Source of the DNA: Nocardia abscessus NBRC 100374
Lineage (GTDB): Bacteria; Actinomycetota; Actinomycetes; Mycobacteriales; Mycobacteriaceae
DNA: 64,000 bases
Direction: 5' to 3'
NCBI RefSeq assembly: GCF_000308455.1
Contig: NZ_BAFP01000272.1
Span: 82,132 to 146,131 of the forward strand
Shown piece by piece: positions 8,632-17,574 of the stretch. Every line of letters begins with the position of its first letter. Position 1 is the first letter of the stretch. Position numbers and translations under genes: made by a program. The notes below the pieces were generated by a model that saw only the letters and a list, made by a program, of their open reading frames with translations, did no database searches and was not told where the DNA came from.

Positions 8632-9873
8632 ATGCTTGCTGCTGTCCGCACATCCGCCGATCCGGCCCACCCCTCCCAGCTCGACGTCGCCGACGAGTTG
8701 CTGACTCTGCTGCGCGAGGTAACCACCGAACCCCGCCCCGACACCCAACTCGAAGCCCTGGCACTGGCCGTGGCCGCCGACCTACCGGTTCTCCTGTGGG
8801 GTGAACCGGGGATCGGGAAGACCGCGGCCCTGACCCAGCTCGCCGCCGACCTGGACCTACCGCTGACCACGGTAATCGCGAGTGTGCATGAGCCGTCGGA
8901 CTTCTCGGGCCTGCCCATCATCGGAGACGATCCCGCCCAGAACGGCGTCCCGATGGCTCCGCCGGACTGGGCCGTACGACTCGTCCGGGCCGGCCGCGGA
9001 CTGCTGTTCCTGGACGAGCTGTCCACCGCGCCGCCCGCTGTGCAAGCCGCCCTGCTCCGTCTGGTGCTGGAGCGGCGGATCGGCAACATCCAACTGCCGC
9101 GCGGTGTCCGGATCGTGGCCGCGGCCAACCCGCGATCTTCGGCGGCCGATGGCTGGGAGCTGAGCCCGCCGCTGGCCAACCGATTCGTGCACCTGCAATG
9201 GACCCACGATCACGACGTCGTCGTTCGCGGCCTCGGCGGGACCTGGCCCCATGCGACCCTGCCGCGGCTGGCTCCGGAGAAATTGAGCGAGGCGGTGGCT
9301 TTCGCACGCCGCGCGGTGTGTGTGCTCCTCGCGGCCCGTCCCGCTCTCGTGCACCAACTCCCCAGCGCTGAAACGCGCCGGGGCGGTCCCTGGCCGTCGC
9401 CTCGAAGCTGGGAGATGACACTGTGGCTGATCGCCTTCGCCACCGCGGCCGGCTCATCTCGCGAGGTGCTTTCCCTGCTGGTCCGGGGCACGGTGGGCGA
9501 TGGGCCGGGCTTCGAACTGCTGGCCGGCCTGGACCGGATGGACCTCCCGGACCCGGAGGCGCTGCTCGCCGATCCGGCGGGCGCTGCCTTGCCCGAGCGA
9601 GGGGATCTGCGCCAGGCCGTGCTCGACGGTGTTGTGGCGGCGGTCCGTAAACGCCCGGAAAAATCCCGCTGGGATGCGGCATGGGCGCTTTTGGTGAAGG
9701 CTTTGGAAACCGGAGCCCCGGATCTGATCGTCGTTCCCGCAACCACTCTCGCCACGCTGCGCCGAGACCACTGGGACGTGCCTGCGGCGATCGAGGAACT
9801 CGCCGGAGTGGTATCGGTGTCCCAGGAAGCGGATCAGGCAGCCGACCGTGTCGCCGCGAAGGCAGGCCGATGA
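8632..9873 (+). CDS. MoxR-type AAA+ ATPase
   Basis: A 413-residue AAA+ ATPase. Walker A is GEPGIGKT (57-64) and Walker B is LLFLDE (124-129). A sensor-1-like IVAAANP segment follows, then the ANRF arginine-finger region. MoxR ATPases act as chaperones that load cofactors or remodel partner complexes, usually together with a VWA protein. Here the next gene, overlapping by four bases (ATGA), encodes exactly such a protein. GAGGTG precedes the ATG. The C-terminal half (about 280-413) is family-specific and helical. Confidence 0.88.
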   Translation: MLAAVRTSADPAHPSQLDVADELLTLLREVTTEPRPDTQLEALALAVAADLPVLLWGEPGIGKTAALTQLAADLDLPLTTVIASVHEPSDFSGLPIIGDDPAQNGVPMAPPDWAVRLVRAGRGLLFLDELSTAPPAVQAALLRLVLERRIGNIQLPRGVRIVAAANPRSSAADGWELSPPLANRFVHLQWTHDHDVVVRGLGGTWPHATLPRLAPEKLSEAVAFARRAVCVLLAARPALVHQLPSAETRRGGPWPSPRSWEMTLWLIAFATAAGSSREVLSLLVRGTVGDGPGFELLAGLDRMDLPDPEALLADPAGAALPERGDLRQAVLDGVVAAVRKRPEKSRWDAAWALLVKALETGAPDLIVVPATTLATLRRDHWDVPAAIEELAGVVSVSQEADQAADRVAAKAGR

Positions 9874-11108
9874 CCGCGACCGCACCGCGGACGCTGGACC
9901 GCGACAAGCTCTTCGCCGCCCGATTGCACGCCGCCAGGGTCCGGCCCTATCTGGCGACCGCCCTGTTCGCCCTGTGCGTGGTCGAGTCGCGCCGAGTACC
10001 GACGATGGGCGTCGACCGGCACTGGCGGTGCTACGTTTCGCCGGTGTTCGTGGACCGGACTTCGGTGGAGGACCTGGCCGGAGTGTGGGTGCACGAGGTG
10101 TCGCATCTGCTGCGCGACCATCACGCTCGCAGCGACCGATTCGCCCGGCAACACGACCTGACCGGCCCGGCGGAACGACTGCGTATGAACATCGCCGCAG
10201 ACTGCGAAATCAACGACGACGCATTCGGTGACGGGCTGGCTCAGCCCGAGGACGCTGTCACGCCCGCGTCCTTGGGGCTGCCCGAAGGGGAGCTGATGGA
10301 GGACTACCTGCGTGAGTTCCGGCTCGGACCGAATACACAGGGCATAGCCTGGCTCGACTGTGGCAGCGGCGCCGACGGATTGGAACGTGAGTGGGAACTG
10401 GGAGCGGACGGTGCCGACGGCCTCAGCGAACAGGAAAGAGACGCCGTCCGGTTCCGGGTGGCGCAGGGCATCATCGGCCGTCCGGGCAACGCGTCCAAAG
10501 GGTGGCAGCGCTGGGCGGAAGAGGCGTTCCACCCGCCGCAGCCATGGCGCGAGCTGCTGGGAGCGGCCATGCGCTCGGCGGTCTCCGGCGCCGGTGCGGG
10601 CGAGGACTACACCTATCGTCGGCCGGCCCGGCGCTCGGCTGGAGTGCCCGGCGTGGTGCTGCCGAGTCTGCGGCGAACGCCCCCTCGGGTCTCGGTGCTC
10701 ATCGACACCTCGGGATCGGTCAGTGACACCGAACTGGGCAGCGCGCTCCTCGAAGTGGCCGCCATCTCCCGCGCCGTGGGCGGCCGCCGCGACCTGGTCA
10801 CCGTGCTACCGTGCGACGCGGCGGCGAGGATCGTGCACCCGCTGTGTCGAGCCGAGCGAATACCGCTGGTGGGCGGCGGGGGCACGGACTTGCGTACGGG
10901 CATCGCCAAGGCGCTGCGAGCCCAACCCGGCCCCGATGTCCTCGTGATTCTGACCGATGGCCAGACACCCTGGCCGACCAGACGGCCACCGTGCCGGACA
11001 GTGGTGGGCCTGTTCCGTCGGCAGCACGCCGCTTCCTGGCGCGAACACGATCCCGATTACGTTCCGGACGCGCCGCCCGCATGGGCACGAGTAGTCGATA
11101 TCGGGTAG
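9870..11108 (+). CDS. metallopeptidase-like / VWA-like protein (DUF2201 type)
   Basis: A 412-residue two-domain protein. The N-terminal domain holds the zinc motif HEVSH (75-79) followed by LLRDHHARS, then the conserved AADCEIND segment (about 110-116). This matches the putative metallopeptidase domain of DUF2201 proteins. The C-terminal VWA-like domain starts near 273 with VSVLIDTSGSVSD, where DTSGS (279-283) is the MIDAS metal site. A Gly-rich VGGGGTDLRTGI segment supplies the later MIDAS Thr/Asp. It overlaps the MoxR gene by four bases, so the two are translationally coupled. Peptidase activity is unproven in this family. Confidence 0.85.
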   Translation: MTATAPRTLDRDKLFAARLHAARVRPYLATALFALCVVESRRVPTMGVDRHWRCYVSPVFVDRTSVEDLAGVWVHEVSHLLRDHHARSDRFARQHDLTGPAERLRMNIAADCEINDDAFGDGLAQPEDAVTPASLGLPEGELMEDYLREFRLGPNTQGIAWLDCGSGADGLEREWELGADGADGLSEQERDAVRFRVAQGIIGRPGNASKGWQRWAEEAFHPPQPWRELLGAAMRSAVSGAGAGEDYTYRRPARRSAGVPGVVLPSLRRTPPRVSVLIDTSGSVSDTELGSALLEVAAISRAVGGRRDLVTVLPCDAAARIVHPLCRAERIPLVGGGGTDLRTGIAKALRAQPGPDVLVILTDGQTPWPTRRPPCRTVVGLFRRQHAASWREHDPDYVPDAPPAWARVVDIG

Positions 11109-11277
11109 GCGCCCGCCGCTCGGGGGCTGCGGGAGCCGACGACAACTTATCGGCCTCCGTGGCCGACTGTGCGTTGCGCGTGATGTGCGATCGAAATCGT
11201 GCGGCTTGCGAATCGGGCGTCCGAGCTCGACAATGACGGGTTGATATCGGGTGGGGAACGCGAGGAGAACGATCCAA

Positions 11278-11655
11278 ATGCCATACGCCGTAGTGGGTTT
11301 GATCACCCTCATGCTGTGGGTCTACTGCATGATCGACGTGATCATGGCACCCGAAGCGGAGATCCGGCAGCTGCCCAAGGGCCTGTGGTTGGTGATCGTG
11401 CTCTTTGTCCCCACGATCGGAGCGATTCTGTGGCTGGTGCTGGGCCGACCGCCGAGCGTGCCCCGACGGCCGGGGACAAGCCGATACCCGGAGTACGATC
11501 GCCCGGGTCGTTACGTGCCGCAGAATCCGGCTGCCGATGAGGAGTTTCTGCGAGGATTGCGGGAGCGCGCAGAACAACAGCGGCGCGAAGCGCGGCGGCA
11601 GGAGCAGCAACGTCAGGCCGAGGCGGAACAGCGCCGGGCGGACGAAGAGCCGTAG
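11278..11655 (+). CDS. small membrane protein with PLDc_N-type domain
   Basis: A 125-residue protein with two transmembrane helices (about 3-21 and 36-56) joined by a short DVIMAPEAEIRQLPKG loop. This matches the phospholipase D N-terminal (PLDc_N) hairpin found as a stand-alone membrane protein in actinobacteria. The C-terminal 40 residues are a highly charged Arg/Glu/Gln-rich helix. The ATG at 11278 follows GAGGAG at a spacing of ten; an upstream in-frame GTG at 11251 is less likely. No catalytic HKD motif is present, so it is structural or regulatory rather than enzymatic. Confidence 0.78.
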   Translation: MPYAVVGLITLMLWVYCMIDVIMAPEAEIRQLPKGLWLVIVLFVPTIGAILWLVLGRPPSVPRRPGTSRYPEYDRPGRYVPQNPAADEEFLRGLRERAEQQRREARRQEQQRQAEAEQRRADEEP

Positions 11656-11661
11656 AACATA

Positions 11662-11676
11662 CGGCCGCCGCGGCCG
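11662..11676 (+). terminator. stem-loop after PLDc_N gene
   Basis: CGGCCG-CCG-CGGCCG forms a six-pair hairpin seven bases after the stop codon, in the interval between convergent genes. There is no T-run, so this is a weak terminator candidate. Confidence 0.3.
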
Positions 11677-11812
11677 CCCGACCCCCGTCACCAGCACCCG
11701 GCGACTCGTCTCCGGATCATGCGGACGGCAAGGGAGCGGGTCATACCGGGCCCTGGCGATTGTGGCCCGCGTCAGGGCGCGAGAAAAGGTGAGGGGATGG
11801 GTGTGCGCTGGG

Positions 11813-13024
11813 TCAGTTCGCGGGGGATCCGAGCAGTACGGGAAGAGTGAGGGGTCCGCTGGTGATGAACTGCGGGCTGTGCGGGATCAGGGCGGGGTCA
11901 CACGCCAGGCTCAGGCGAGGGAACGCGTCGAACAGCGCGGACAACGCGATCCGGGTTTCGAGCCGAGCCAGCGGTGCGCCGAGGCAGAAGTGCGGTCCGT
12001 GACCGAACGCCAGTTGGTCGTGGTGATCGTGCTCGATGTCGAAGACATCGGCGTCGGGATACCGTCGTAAATCCCGTCCGACCCCGGCGAACCATCCGAC
12101 GATGGCGCCGGCGGGGATGTCGACCCCGGCGATGCTGACATCCCGCAGCGCGTAGCGGTTGAACATCACGCAGGCTGACGAACGGAAACGCAGTGCCTCC
12201 TCCACCACATCCGTCCACCGGTCCTCGGCACGGGCCTTGGCGAGTTGCTCGGGATGGGTGCACAACGCGATGACCGCGGTGCCCAGCAGGTGCACTGTCG
12301 TCTCGTGTCCGGCGATGATGAGCAGCCACAACGTTTGCACCAGTTCCTCGTCGCCCAAACGGTTTTCGGCGTTGGCCCGCAGCAGGGCCGAGGTCAGGTC
12401 ATCACCGGGAGCGCGCCGCTTGCGGTCGAGCAGTTCGGTGAGGTAGACCAGCATTTCCTCCACCGCGGTCTTCGTTTCGTCGCCTGTGCTGGTGTGTGAC
12501 ACGACCGTCGTGGTCCAGCGCCGGATCTGTGCTCGTTCGGCCGCAGGCACCCCGAACAGTTCGCAGATCACGCGTACCGGTAGGGGTGTCGTGAAGTGGG
12601 AAACCAGATCGACTTCGGTATCGCGATCGCGGAGGTCGTCGAGGAGTTCGCCGGTGATCTGCCGAATTCGCGGTTCCAGCGCGGCCACCCGGCCGGGGGT
12701 GAACGCTTGGCCGATCGTTCTGCGCAACCGGCGGTGATCGTCCCCGTCCTTGTTGAGCATGTGATCGATATCGGTCAACGCACGTAGGGGCCAGTCCGCC
12801 GGGATGGTTCCGTCGTGCAACGCGGGGCAGTTGCGGGCGTTCTTGCTGAACAGTGTGCCGTCGCCGGCAAGGACTTCGCGCACGGCCTGGTGACCGACCG
12901 CGAGCCAGGCCGCGACCGCGCCGGGCAACTCGATCGGGACCACCTGGCCCCGTTGGCGGATGCGCTCATAGGTGTCGAAGATGGATTCTCCAGCGGTGGG
13001 CAGTTGGATCACGGCTTCGGTCAT
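11813..13024 (-). CDS. cytochrome P450
   Basis: A 403-residue bacterial soluble P450. The I-helix motif AGHETT, the K-helix ExxR motif (EALR in VVEEALRF) and the heme-binding loop FGHGPHFCLGAPLAR, with the axial cysteine near residue 347, are all intact. I use the ATG at 13024 because GGGAG lies just upstream. The frame continues upstream without a matching site. No ferredoxin or reductase is adjacent, so electron donors must come from elsewhere. The substrate is unknown; the sequence resembles CYP107/CYP105-type bacterial enzymes in general layout. It is divergent from the VOC pair. Confidence 0.92.
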   Translation of the reverse strand: MTEAVIQLPTAGESIFDTYERIRQRGQVVPIELPGAVAAWLAVGHQAVREVLAGDGTLFSKNARNCPALHDGTIPADWPLRALTDIDHMLNKDGDDHRRLRRTIGQAFTPGRVAALEPRIRQITGELLDDLRDRDTEVDLVSHFTTPLPVRVICELFGVPAAERAQIRRWTTTVVSHTSTGDETKTAVEEMLVYLTELLDRKRRAPGDDLTSALLRANAENRLGDEELVQTLWLLIIAGHETTVHLLGTAVIALCTHPEQLAKARAEDRWTDVVEEALRFRSSACVMFNRYALRDVSIAGVDIPAGAIVGWFAGVGRDLRRYPDADVFDIEHDHHDQLAFGHGPHFCLGAPLARLETRIALSALFDAFPRLSLACDPALIPHSPQFITSGPLTLPVLLGSPAN

Positions 13025-13305
13025 GTCGTCTCCCAAAATCGCGAACAGGTGGCGCGCACGCAGCCGGGTCGGGCGCGGTGCCAAATGAGTGTGGACCACG
13101 GCTCTGCGCTGCTTCGACCGAACCGGAATCCTCTGCCCCGGAACGGAATTTCGCGGAACGAAACCGATGGACGGTGGCCGTTCGGGACTGGTTGCGCCCG
13201 GACCATGAGGAAGCCAGGTCTCGAGCAGCCGTGCCAGCCGGACCGACCTCTGTCGGGGATGCGCCGCACCGATGAGTTCGTCGGCCCCGTGTCGTCTTAC
13301 CGAGT

Positions 13306-13701
13306 ATGACTACACCCACAATCGGCAGTCTGTTGTTGTCCAGCACCGATCCGGCCCGTCTGCGTGATTGGTATGCGGCGGTCTTCGCGCCGAAGGTCGA
13401 CCGTACGCCCGGCGAGCCCGGCTACGATGTGCTGGACTTCGGCGGTTTCTACGTGATGATCGACAGCCGCGACGACGTCGGGGCGGCGAACCCCGAACCG
13501 GGCCGAATGATCCTGAACGTCGATGTGGACGACGCCCGGGCGATAGCCGCTCGCATCGATGACCTCGGTGGACGATGGCTGGCCGAGCTCGACGATCGAG
13601 ACGGCAGCCTGTTCGCCACCGCGATCGACCCTGATGGCAACTATGTTCAACTCATTCAGCTGAGCCCGCAGCATCGGGCTGCGATGACCGAGAGGGGCTA
13701 G
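13306..13701 (+). CDS. VOC (glyoxalase/bleomycin-resistance fold) protein
   Basis: A 131-residue protein with two beta-alpha-beta-beta-beta modules of the vicinal-oxygen-chelate fold. It opens with the typical LLLSSTDPARLRDWYAAVF strand-helix unit, and the end FATAIDPDGNYVQLIQL is the hallmark final strand. Such proteins bind metals or hydrophobic small molecules; many are dioxygenases, isomerases or resistance proteins. No ribosome site is obvious before the ATG. The next gene, another VOC protein, starts two bases after its stop, so the two form a pair that could be functionally linked. Confidence 0.82.
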   Translation: MTTPTIGSLLLSSTDPARLRDWYAAVFAPKVDRTPGEPGYDVLDFGGFYVMIDSRDDVGAANPEPGRMILNVDVDDARAIAARIDDLGGRWLAELDDRDGSLFATAIDPDGNYVQLIQLSPQHRAAMTERG

Positions 13702-13703
13702 TG

Positions 13704-14072
13704 ATGCTCACCGACAGCAACGCGTTCAGTGGATTCTCGGTAGACGACATCGAGGCGGCCAAGACGTTCTACGCCGAGACGCTGGGGATACGGGTCGCCG
13801 AGGAGAACGGGATGCTCCAGCTGCACCTCGGCGGTGGGGGCACGGTGCTGGTGTACCCGAAACCGGACCACACACCCGCGACGTTCACCGTATTGAACTT
13901 CCCGGTCTCCGACATCGAGGCGGCTGTCGACGAACTCATCCGCCGCAACGTGCGCTTCGAACGCTACGAATTCGCCGAGCAGGACGAGAAAGGCATCCAC
14001 CGCGGAGGCGGCCCCCTGATCGCCTGGTTCACCGACCCCGCGGGCAACGTCCTGTCCGTCCTGCAGCAGTAA
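13704..14072 (+). CDS. VOC family protein
   Basis: A 122-residue VOC protein. It begins with FSGFSVDDIEAAKTFYAETLGI and ends with LIAWFTDPAGNVLSVLQQ, both standard for the family. It belongs to a different subfamily from the preceding VOC gene. The ATG at 13704 is preceded by GAGAGGGG at the end of the upstream gene. A GTG at 13701 overlapping the upstream TAG is an alternative start. The spacing implies one transcript with the preceding gene. Ligand unknown. Confidence 0.85.
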   Translation: MLTDSNAFSGFSVDDIEAAKTFYAETLGIRVAEENGMLQLHLGGGGTVLVYPKPDHTPATFTVLNFPVSDIEAAVDELIRRNVRFERYEFAEQDEKGIHRGGGPLIAWFTDPAGNVLSVLQQ

Positions 14073-14074
14073 CG

Positions 14075-14097
14075 CTCCGGACACGGCACCTCCGGAG
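14075..14097 (+). terminator. stem-loop after VOC pair
   Basis: CTCCGG and CCGGAG arms with an 11-nt loop lie immediately after the stop codon of the second VOC gene. No T-run follows, so the call is tentative. Confidence 0.35.
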
Positions 14098-14262
14098 GCC
14101 TATCCGAGGCAGGCGGCGGGTGGGTCGGCGCGGTGAGCTGCGAACCGCACGCCGACCTCAGGCGTCCAGGTCATCCGCCACCATCGCCGCCAGGGCAACC
14201 CGAGCACAGCACGCCACGCACGATGTCGGTGTGCTGACAGCGAACAGATAATCGGTTGCCTA

Positions 14263-15420
14263 TTGGCGATGGTGGCGGATGCAATGTCCGGCATGGTCAC
14301 CCAGGGACGCCCGCCATGGCGAGATGAGACGAACGCGGAGCGGACTGACGGATCATCCATCCGGATCGGCGCTCTCGTTCCGCTGACCCGGCCTGGCTGG
14401 GTCGAGGCAGGCCGGCACTTGCTCGCTGGACTCGAGCTGGCCGTTCGCGAAGTCAATGAGGCCGGCGGGATCGCCGGAAGACCACTCGAGCTGGTGGTCC
14501 GAGATACCGCGGCTGATCCACAGAAGGCCGCGGCGGCCGTAGACGAATTGGCACACCTGGGCGTGGCTGCCTTGGCGGGGGAGTACCACAGCGTCGTCGC
14601 ACGCGCCGCTGCCGCCAGGGCCGACGCCCTCGGCCTGCCGTTCCTCTGCTCGTCAGCGGTTCTCGACGCGCTCACCGAACGGCCCACGAAATGGGTCGCG
14701 CGCCTCGCCCCACCGCAGTCCCACGGCTGGCAGATCTACGCGGACTTCCTCCTCGGCGCGGGCCACAGTCGAATCGCCGTAGCAGTCGAGTCGAGTGTCT
14801 ACTGGGCAGCTGGGTCCCGCATTCTGCGGGATCACCTCGCTCCACGCGGCGGCACCGTCATCGAACTCGACATGCGCGCGCTCGCCTCCACAGCCGTGTG
14901 CGACGAACTCGTGGACAAGCGCGCGACAGCCCTCGTTCTTCTGGTCGGCCACCCGGAGCCGGCAGTGTCGATCGTCAGGTCCGTCCGTCGTGACCAGCGT
15001 CTCGCCGAGATCATGATCGGTGCTCCGGCCGGGCAACCGGAGTTCGCCGAATGGGCGAGGTTGCTGGGTGACGACAGCGCCGCGATCCCGTTCTTGCGCT
15101 ACCTGCCCGAGCGTCTCAGCTCACTCGGTGCACGAGTCGAGGCGGCCCTCCGCGCGCGGCTGGCCGAAGCGCCCTCCTTTGTCGCCTTCGAGGGCTACGA
15201 CACGGTTGCCGTCCTCGCCGATGTGCTGCGTTCTCACGGCGCGGATCGGGCGCGCATTGCCGAAGCCTGGTCGCGCGTTGCGGTCGAAGGCGCCCGCGGG
15301 CAGATTCGGTTCTCCCGAACGCCAGGCATCAGCGTTTGGCAATGGGCTCGGACGCCCATCCAAGTCGTCGATCGTGATCCGGCGGGACCCGATCGCTTTC
15401 GAATCCTTCACGCCAACTGA
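14263..15420 (+). CDS. LivJ-type periplasmic-binding-fold protein without signal peptide
   Basis: A 385-residue type 1 periplasmic-binding-fold protein. IRIGALVPLTRPG and LAGLELAVREVNEAGGIAGRPLELVVRD are typical of branched-chain amino acid or amide binding proteins (LivJ/AmiC). The N-terminus is polar, with no signal peptide or lipobox, and no permease or ATPase genes are nearby. It may therefore be a cytoplasmic sensor like AmiC rather than a transporter component. The start is uncertain: ATGs at 14263, 14281 and 14293 are all in frame before the first conserved strand (IRIGALV), which begins near residue 34 of the longest form. Ligand unknown. Confidence 0.8.
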   Translation: MAMVADAMSGMVTQGRPPWRDETNAERTDGSSIRIGALVPLTRPGWVEAGRHLLAGLELAVREVNEAGGIAGRPLELVVRDTAADPQKAAAAVDELAHLGVAALAGEYHSVVARAAAARADALGLPFLCSSAVLDALTERPTKWVARLAPPQSHGWQIYADFLLGAGHSRIAVAVESSVYWAAGSRILRDHLAPRGGTVIELDMRALASTAVCDELVDKRATALVLLVGHPEPAVSIVRSVRRDQRLAEIMIGAPAGQPEFAEWARLLGDDSAAIPFLRYLPERLSSLGARVEAALRARLAEAPSFVAFEGYDTVAVLADVLRSHGADRARIAEAWSRVAVEGARGQIRFSRTPGISVWQWARTPIQVVDRDPAGPDRFRILHAN

Positions 15421-15559
15421 GAGATCAGGAAGGTCTCCCAGTGCCCAGATCCGTCCAAAATCGGGGCTGTCTACTTTATGGCAAATTCACTGCAATTGCG
15501 CGCACCGGAGGATGGGTAGCGGGGCGACACGGACGAAGCGGTGATCTGCCGGTACTGAA

Positions 15560-15859
15560 TCAGGCAGCCGGCTGGGGCTGGTTCAGGTCCCTGACGCCGG
15601 TGATCGCATCGATGATGTTGACGATGGCGGAGGTGCCGCCGTCGAGGGCCGAGCTGCCCGAGTCGAGCATGGCGGAACCGGAGGACGAGCCGGCCGAGCC
15701 CGTGGACGAGCCGCCGCCGGCCGAACCCGAGGCCAGGGCCGCGGAGCCGGTGGCGGCGGAGCCGGTGGCGGGATCGGCGGAGGCCACCGCGGCCGGGCCG
15801 AAGAACAGGGCGGCGGCGGAGACGGTGCCGGCGGCGACAAGCATCTTGCGAGAGAACAT
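15560..15859 (-). CDS. small secreted Ser/Gly/Ala-rich protein
   Basis: A 99-residue protein. Residues 1-28 are a Sec signal peptide (MFSRK basic start, hydrophobic core AAALFFGPAAV, probable cleavage after ASA). The mature part is mostly Ser, Gly and Ala repeats (about 30-75), followed by a short ordered segment (AIVNIIDAITGVRDL). GGAAGGAA precedes the ATG. The low-complexity body suggests a cell-envelope or extracellular protein; I cannot name a function. The region upstream is unusually AT-rich and probably carries its promoter. Confidence 0.75.
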   Translation of the reverse strand: MFSRKMLVAAGTVSAAALFFGPAAVASADPATGSAATGSAALASGSAGGGSSTGSAGSSSGSAMLDSGSSALDGGTSAIVNIIDAITGVRDLNQPQPAA

Positions 15860-16358
15860 GTACGGAGTTTCCTTCCACAGTTGGATAACGACACCATCAC
15901 GGCGCGCACCAGCAACGTTAAGAAAAAGAAATCGGCAAAGCCACTTCTCTTATTGTGGGAATGATCACCGTTAATAGTGGGCTAACGGCGTATTGTGCCG
16001 AGGTAACACAATTTGATCTTTACTCCGGATGCGGATCCGATGATCAAATTCGGTTGTTTCTACGACGGTGCCGCGTATCGACATGCGGCGGTGCCGATCT
16101 CGCAGCAAATCTTCGATCCCGACACGGCGCAACCCGAGCCGACGACGCGCTCGGCGGCCGTTGGCGGGAGGCGATCCGGCGCCAGCAGGTCAGTGCCCCT
16201 CGCGGAAGAAGGTCGTTCAAATGGCGATCAACGCCAGCCCGCCGCCTTCCCGCTGTGCGGGGAAACCAGGCGACCCGTCCAGCCGGACAAAAGTGGCAGA
16301 GTGGCGTACATCACATCGATTCGTGTCATGTTTCCGAGGCCCCCGGTGTCTTGAGGGC
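15860..16358. other. intergenic region, about 500 bp
   Basis: The left part (15910-16010) is distinctly AT-rich compared with its surroundings and should hold the promoter of the leftward secreted protein. A short frame from 16013 (starting MIFTPDADPMIKF) looks briefly protein-like but degenerates and has no ribosome site. The ECF-like promoter at 16324-16350 lies at the right end. Nothing else is recognisable. Confidence 0.4.
16324..16350 (+). promoter_or_regulatory. ECF41-like promoter before oxidoreductase remnant
   Basis: TGTCATG at 16324-16330, a 16-bp spacer and TGTC at 16347-16350 resemble the known ECF41 promoter (TGTCACA, 16-18 bp, CGTC). The sequence in front of the intact oxidoreductase at 42471 has the same layout and also shares an ACATCAC element just upstream. 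Confidence 0.4.
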
Positions 16359-16987
16359 ATGACTGAGGACAACACACGCCATAAGGTCGTCGTCGTCGTC
16401 GTCATCGGCGGTGGTTATGCCGGAACACTCGCAGCCAACCATCTGCGAATGCGCCCCGATGTCGATATCACGCTGGTCAACTCCCGCCCGACGTTCATCG
16501 ATCGAATCCGGCTGCGCCAATTCGTATGCGGAACCGGCGATGCGACAGTCGACTACGGCACGCTGCTCGGCGAGGGCATCGAGTTGGTTGTCGACAGCGC
16601 CACGCGCATCGACACCGCCGCCCGTATGGTGCAGCTGGCCTCGGGTCGCGTGCTGGACTACGACCACGTCATCTACGCGGTCGGCAGCACAGCGGCGATA
16701 CCGTCCGTGCCCGGCGCGGCCGAGTTCGCTTTCCCTATCGCTGACTTCGAGTTCGCGCAACGGCTGCGCGCCGAGCTGACCTGTTCTACCGGGCGAGGAA
16801 GACGCCGAACCTGCGGATCGAGAGGGTCAACTGCAACAACACGCCCGCGATGGCTGTCTACGGCGACGACAATCTGGAAGGGGTCTTCCTGATCGAGGTC
16901 CGCGAGGGCAAGATCACCAACTTCTACGCCATCCGCAACCCGGACAAACTCCTCACGGTGGCGGTACCGCGTCGGATCAGCCGGTAG
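16359..16987 (+). pseudogene. deletion-fused remnant: FAD oxidoreductase N-half + ECF sigma C-terminus
   Basis: From the ATG at 16359 (TTGAGGG upstream) the frame encodes the first 140 residues of an NDH-2-like oxidoreductase, including the FAD motif VIGGGYAGTLAANHL, and homology stops at about 16779. From 16781, shifted by two bases, a 68-codon segment ending at the TAG at 16985 encodes the C-terminus of an ECF41-type sigma factor: NLRIERVNCNNTPAMAVYG, LEGVFLIEV and KITNFYAIRNPDKL. An intact gene pair in this order lies at 42471-44610. The simplest reading is one deletion that removed the end of the first gene and most of the second. Neither part should be functional. Confidence 0.75.
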
Positions 16988-17041
16988 GAAGCCGGCAAGC
17001 CGCAGAGAAGTGAATATCATGTCGAACCGAGGAGCAACGAT

Positions 17042-17476
17042 ATGTCGACAGCTCGAGCAACAAGCAACATAGCGACGTTCAGCCGCCTTCATGACGCCGT
17101 CAACAGCGGCGACGCGGAGGTCATCGCGAAGACGATCGACGAGGTCGTCGCGCCGGACTTGCTGTTCCACGCGCCAGTGCCGATGGATGCGACGGGGGCG
17201 CAGGCACTCGAGCAAGTGTGGGCGGTGCTGCTGCGCGCCTTCCCTGACATTCACGTCGCGGTCGAGGATGTGATTGCCGAGGGGGACAAGGTCGTCTTCA
17301 GGAACACCGTTACCGGGACCCATCAGGGCGAGTACAGGGGCCTGCCGCCAACCGGCAAATCCGTCACTTACAACGAGATCTTCATCGTCCGCTTCGCCGA
17401 TGGCCGAATCGCTGAGATCTGGGGTGTCGTCGACGTCTTCGCACAAATGCGACAACTCGGCGTCATTCCGACCTAG
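17042..17476 (+). CDS. SnoaL-like / ester cyclase family protein
   Basis: A 144-residue protein of the SnoaL-like alpha+beta cone fold. It has the LHDAVNSGD helix, the FPDIHVAVEDVIAEGDKVVFRNTVTGTHQGEYRGLPPTGK core and the C-terminal FADGRIAEIWGVVD strand. SnoaL relatives include polyketide cyclases, hydrolases and many small-molecule-binding proteins. GAGGAG lies nine bases before the ATG. It follows the sigma-factor remnant by 54 bp and is convergent with the MerR gene. No polyketide genes are nearby, so cyclase function is not implied. Confidence 0.82.
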   Translation: MSTARATSNIATFSRLHDAVNSGDAEVIAKTIDEVVAPDLLFHAPVPMDATGAQALEQVWAVLLRAFPDIHVAVEDVIAEGDKVVFRNTVTGTHQGEYRGLPPTGKSVTYNEIFIVRFADGRIAEIWGVVDVFAQMRQLGVIPT

Positions 17477-17574
17477 TCTCGTCCGGGGTCGGTACTCGTG
17501 CAGGCCCGTCGCTGGCTCTGCCGCATCTCAGCACCGCGCCGGAATCGGCTGGTTTCTCCTCCGCGCTGCGTTCA

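Noticed and set aside
16013..16354. Short frame beginning MIFTPDADPMIKFGCFYDG
   Set aside because: Looks protein-like for about 40 codons, then loses coding character; no ribosome site and no confident family match.
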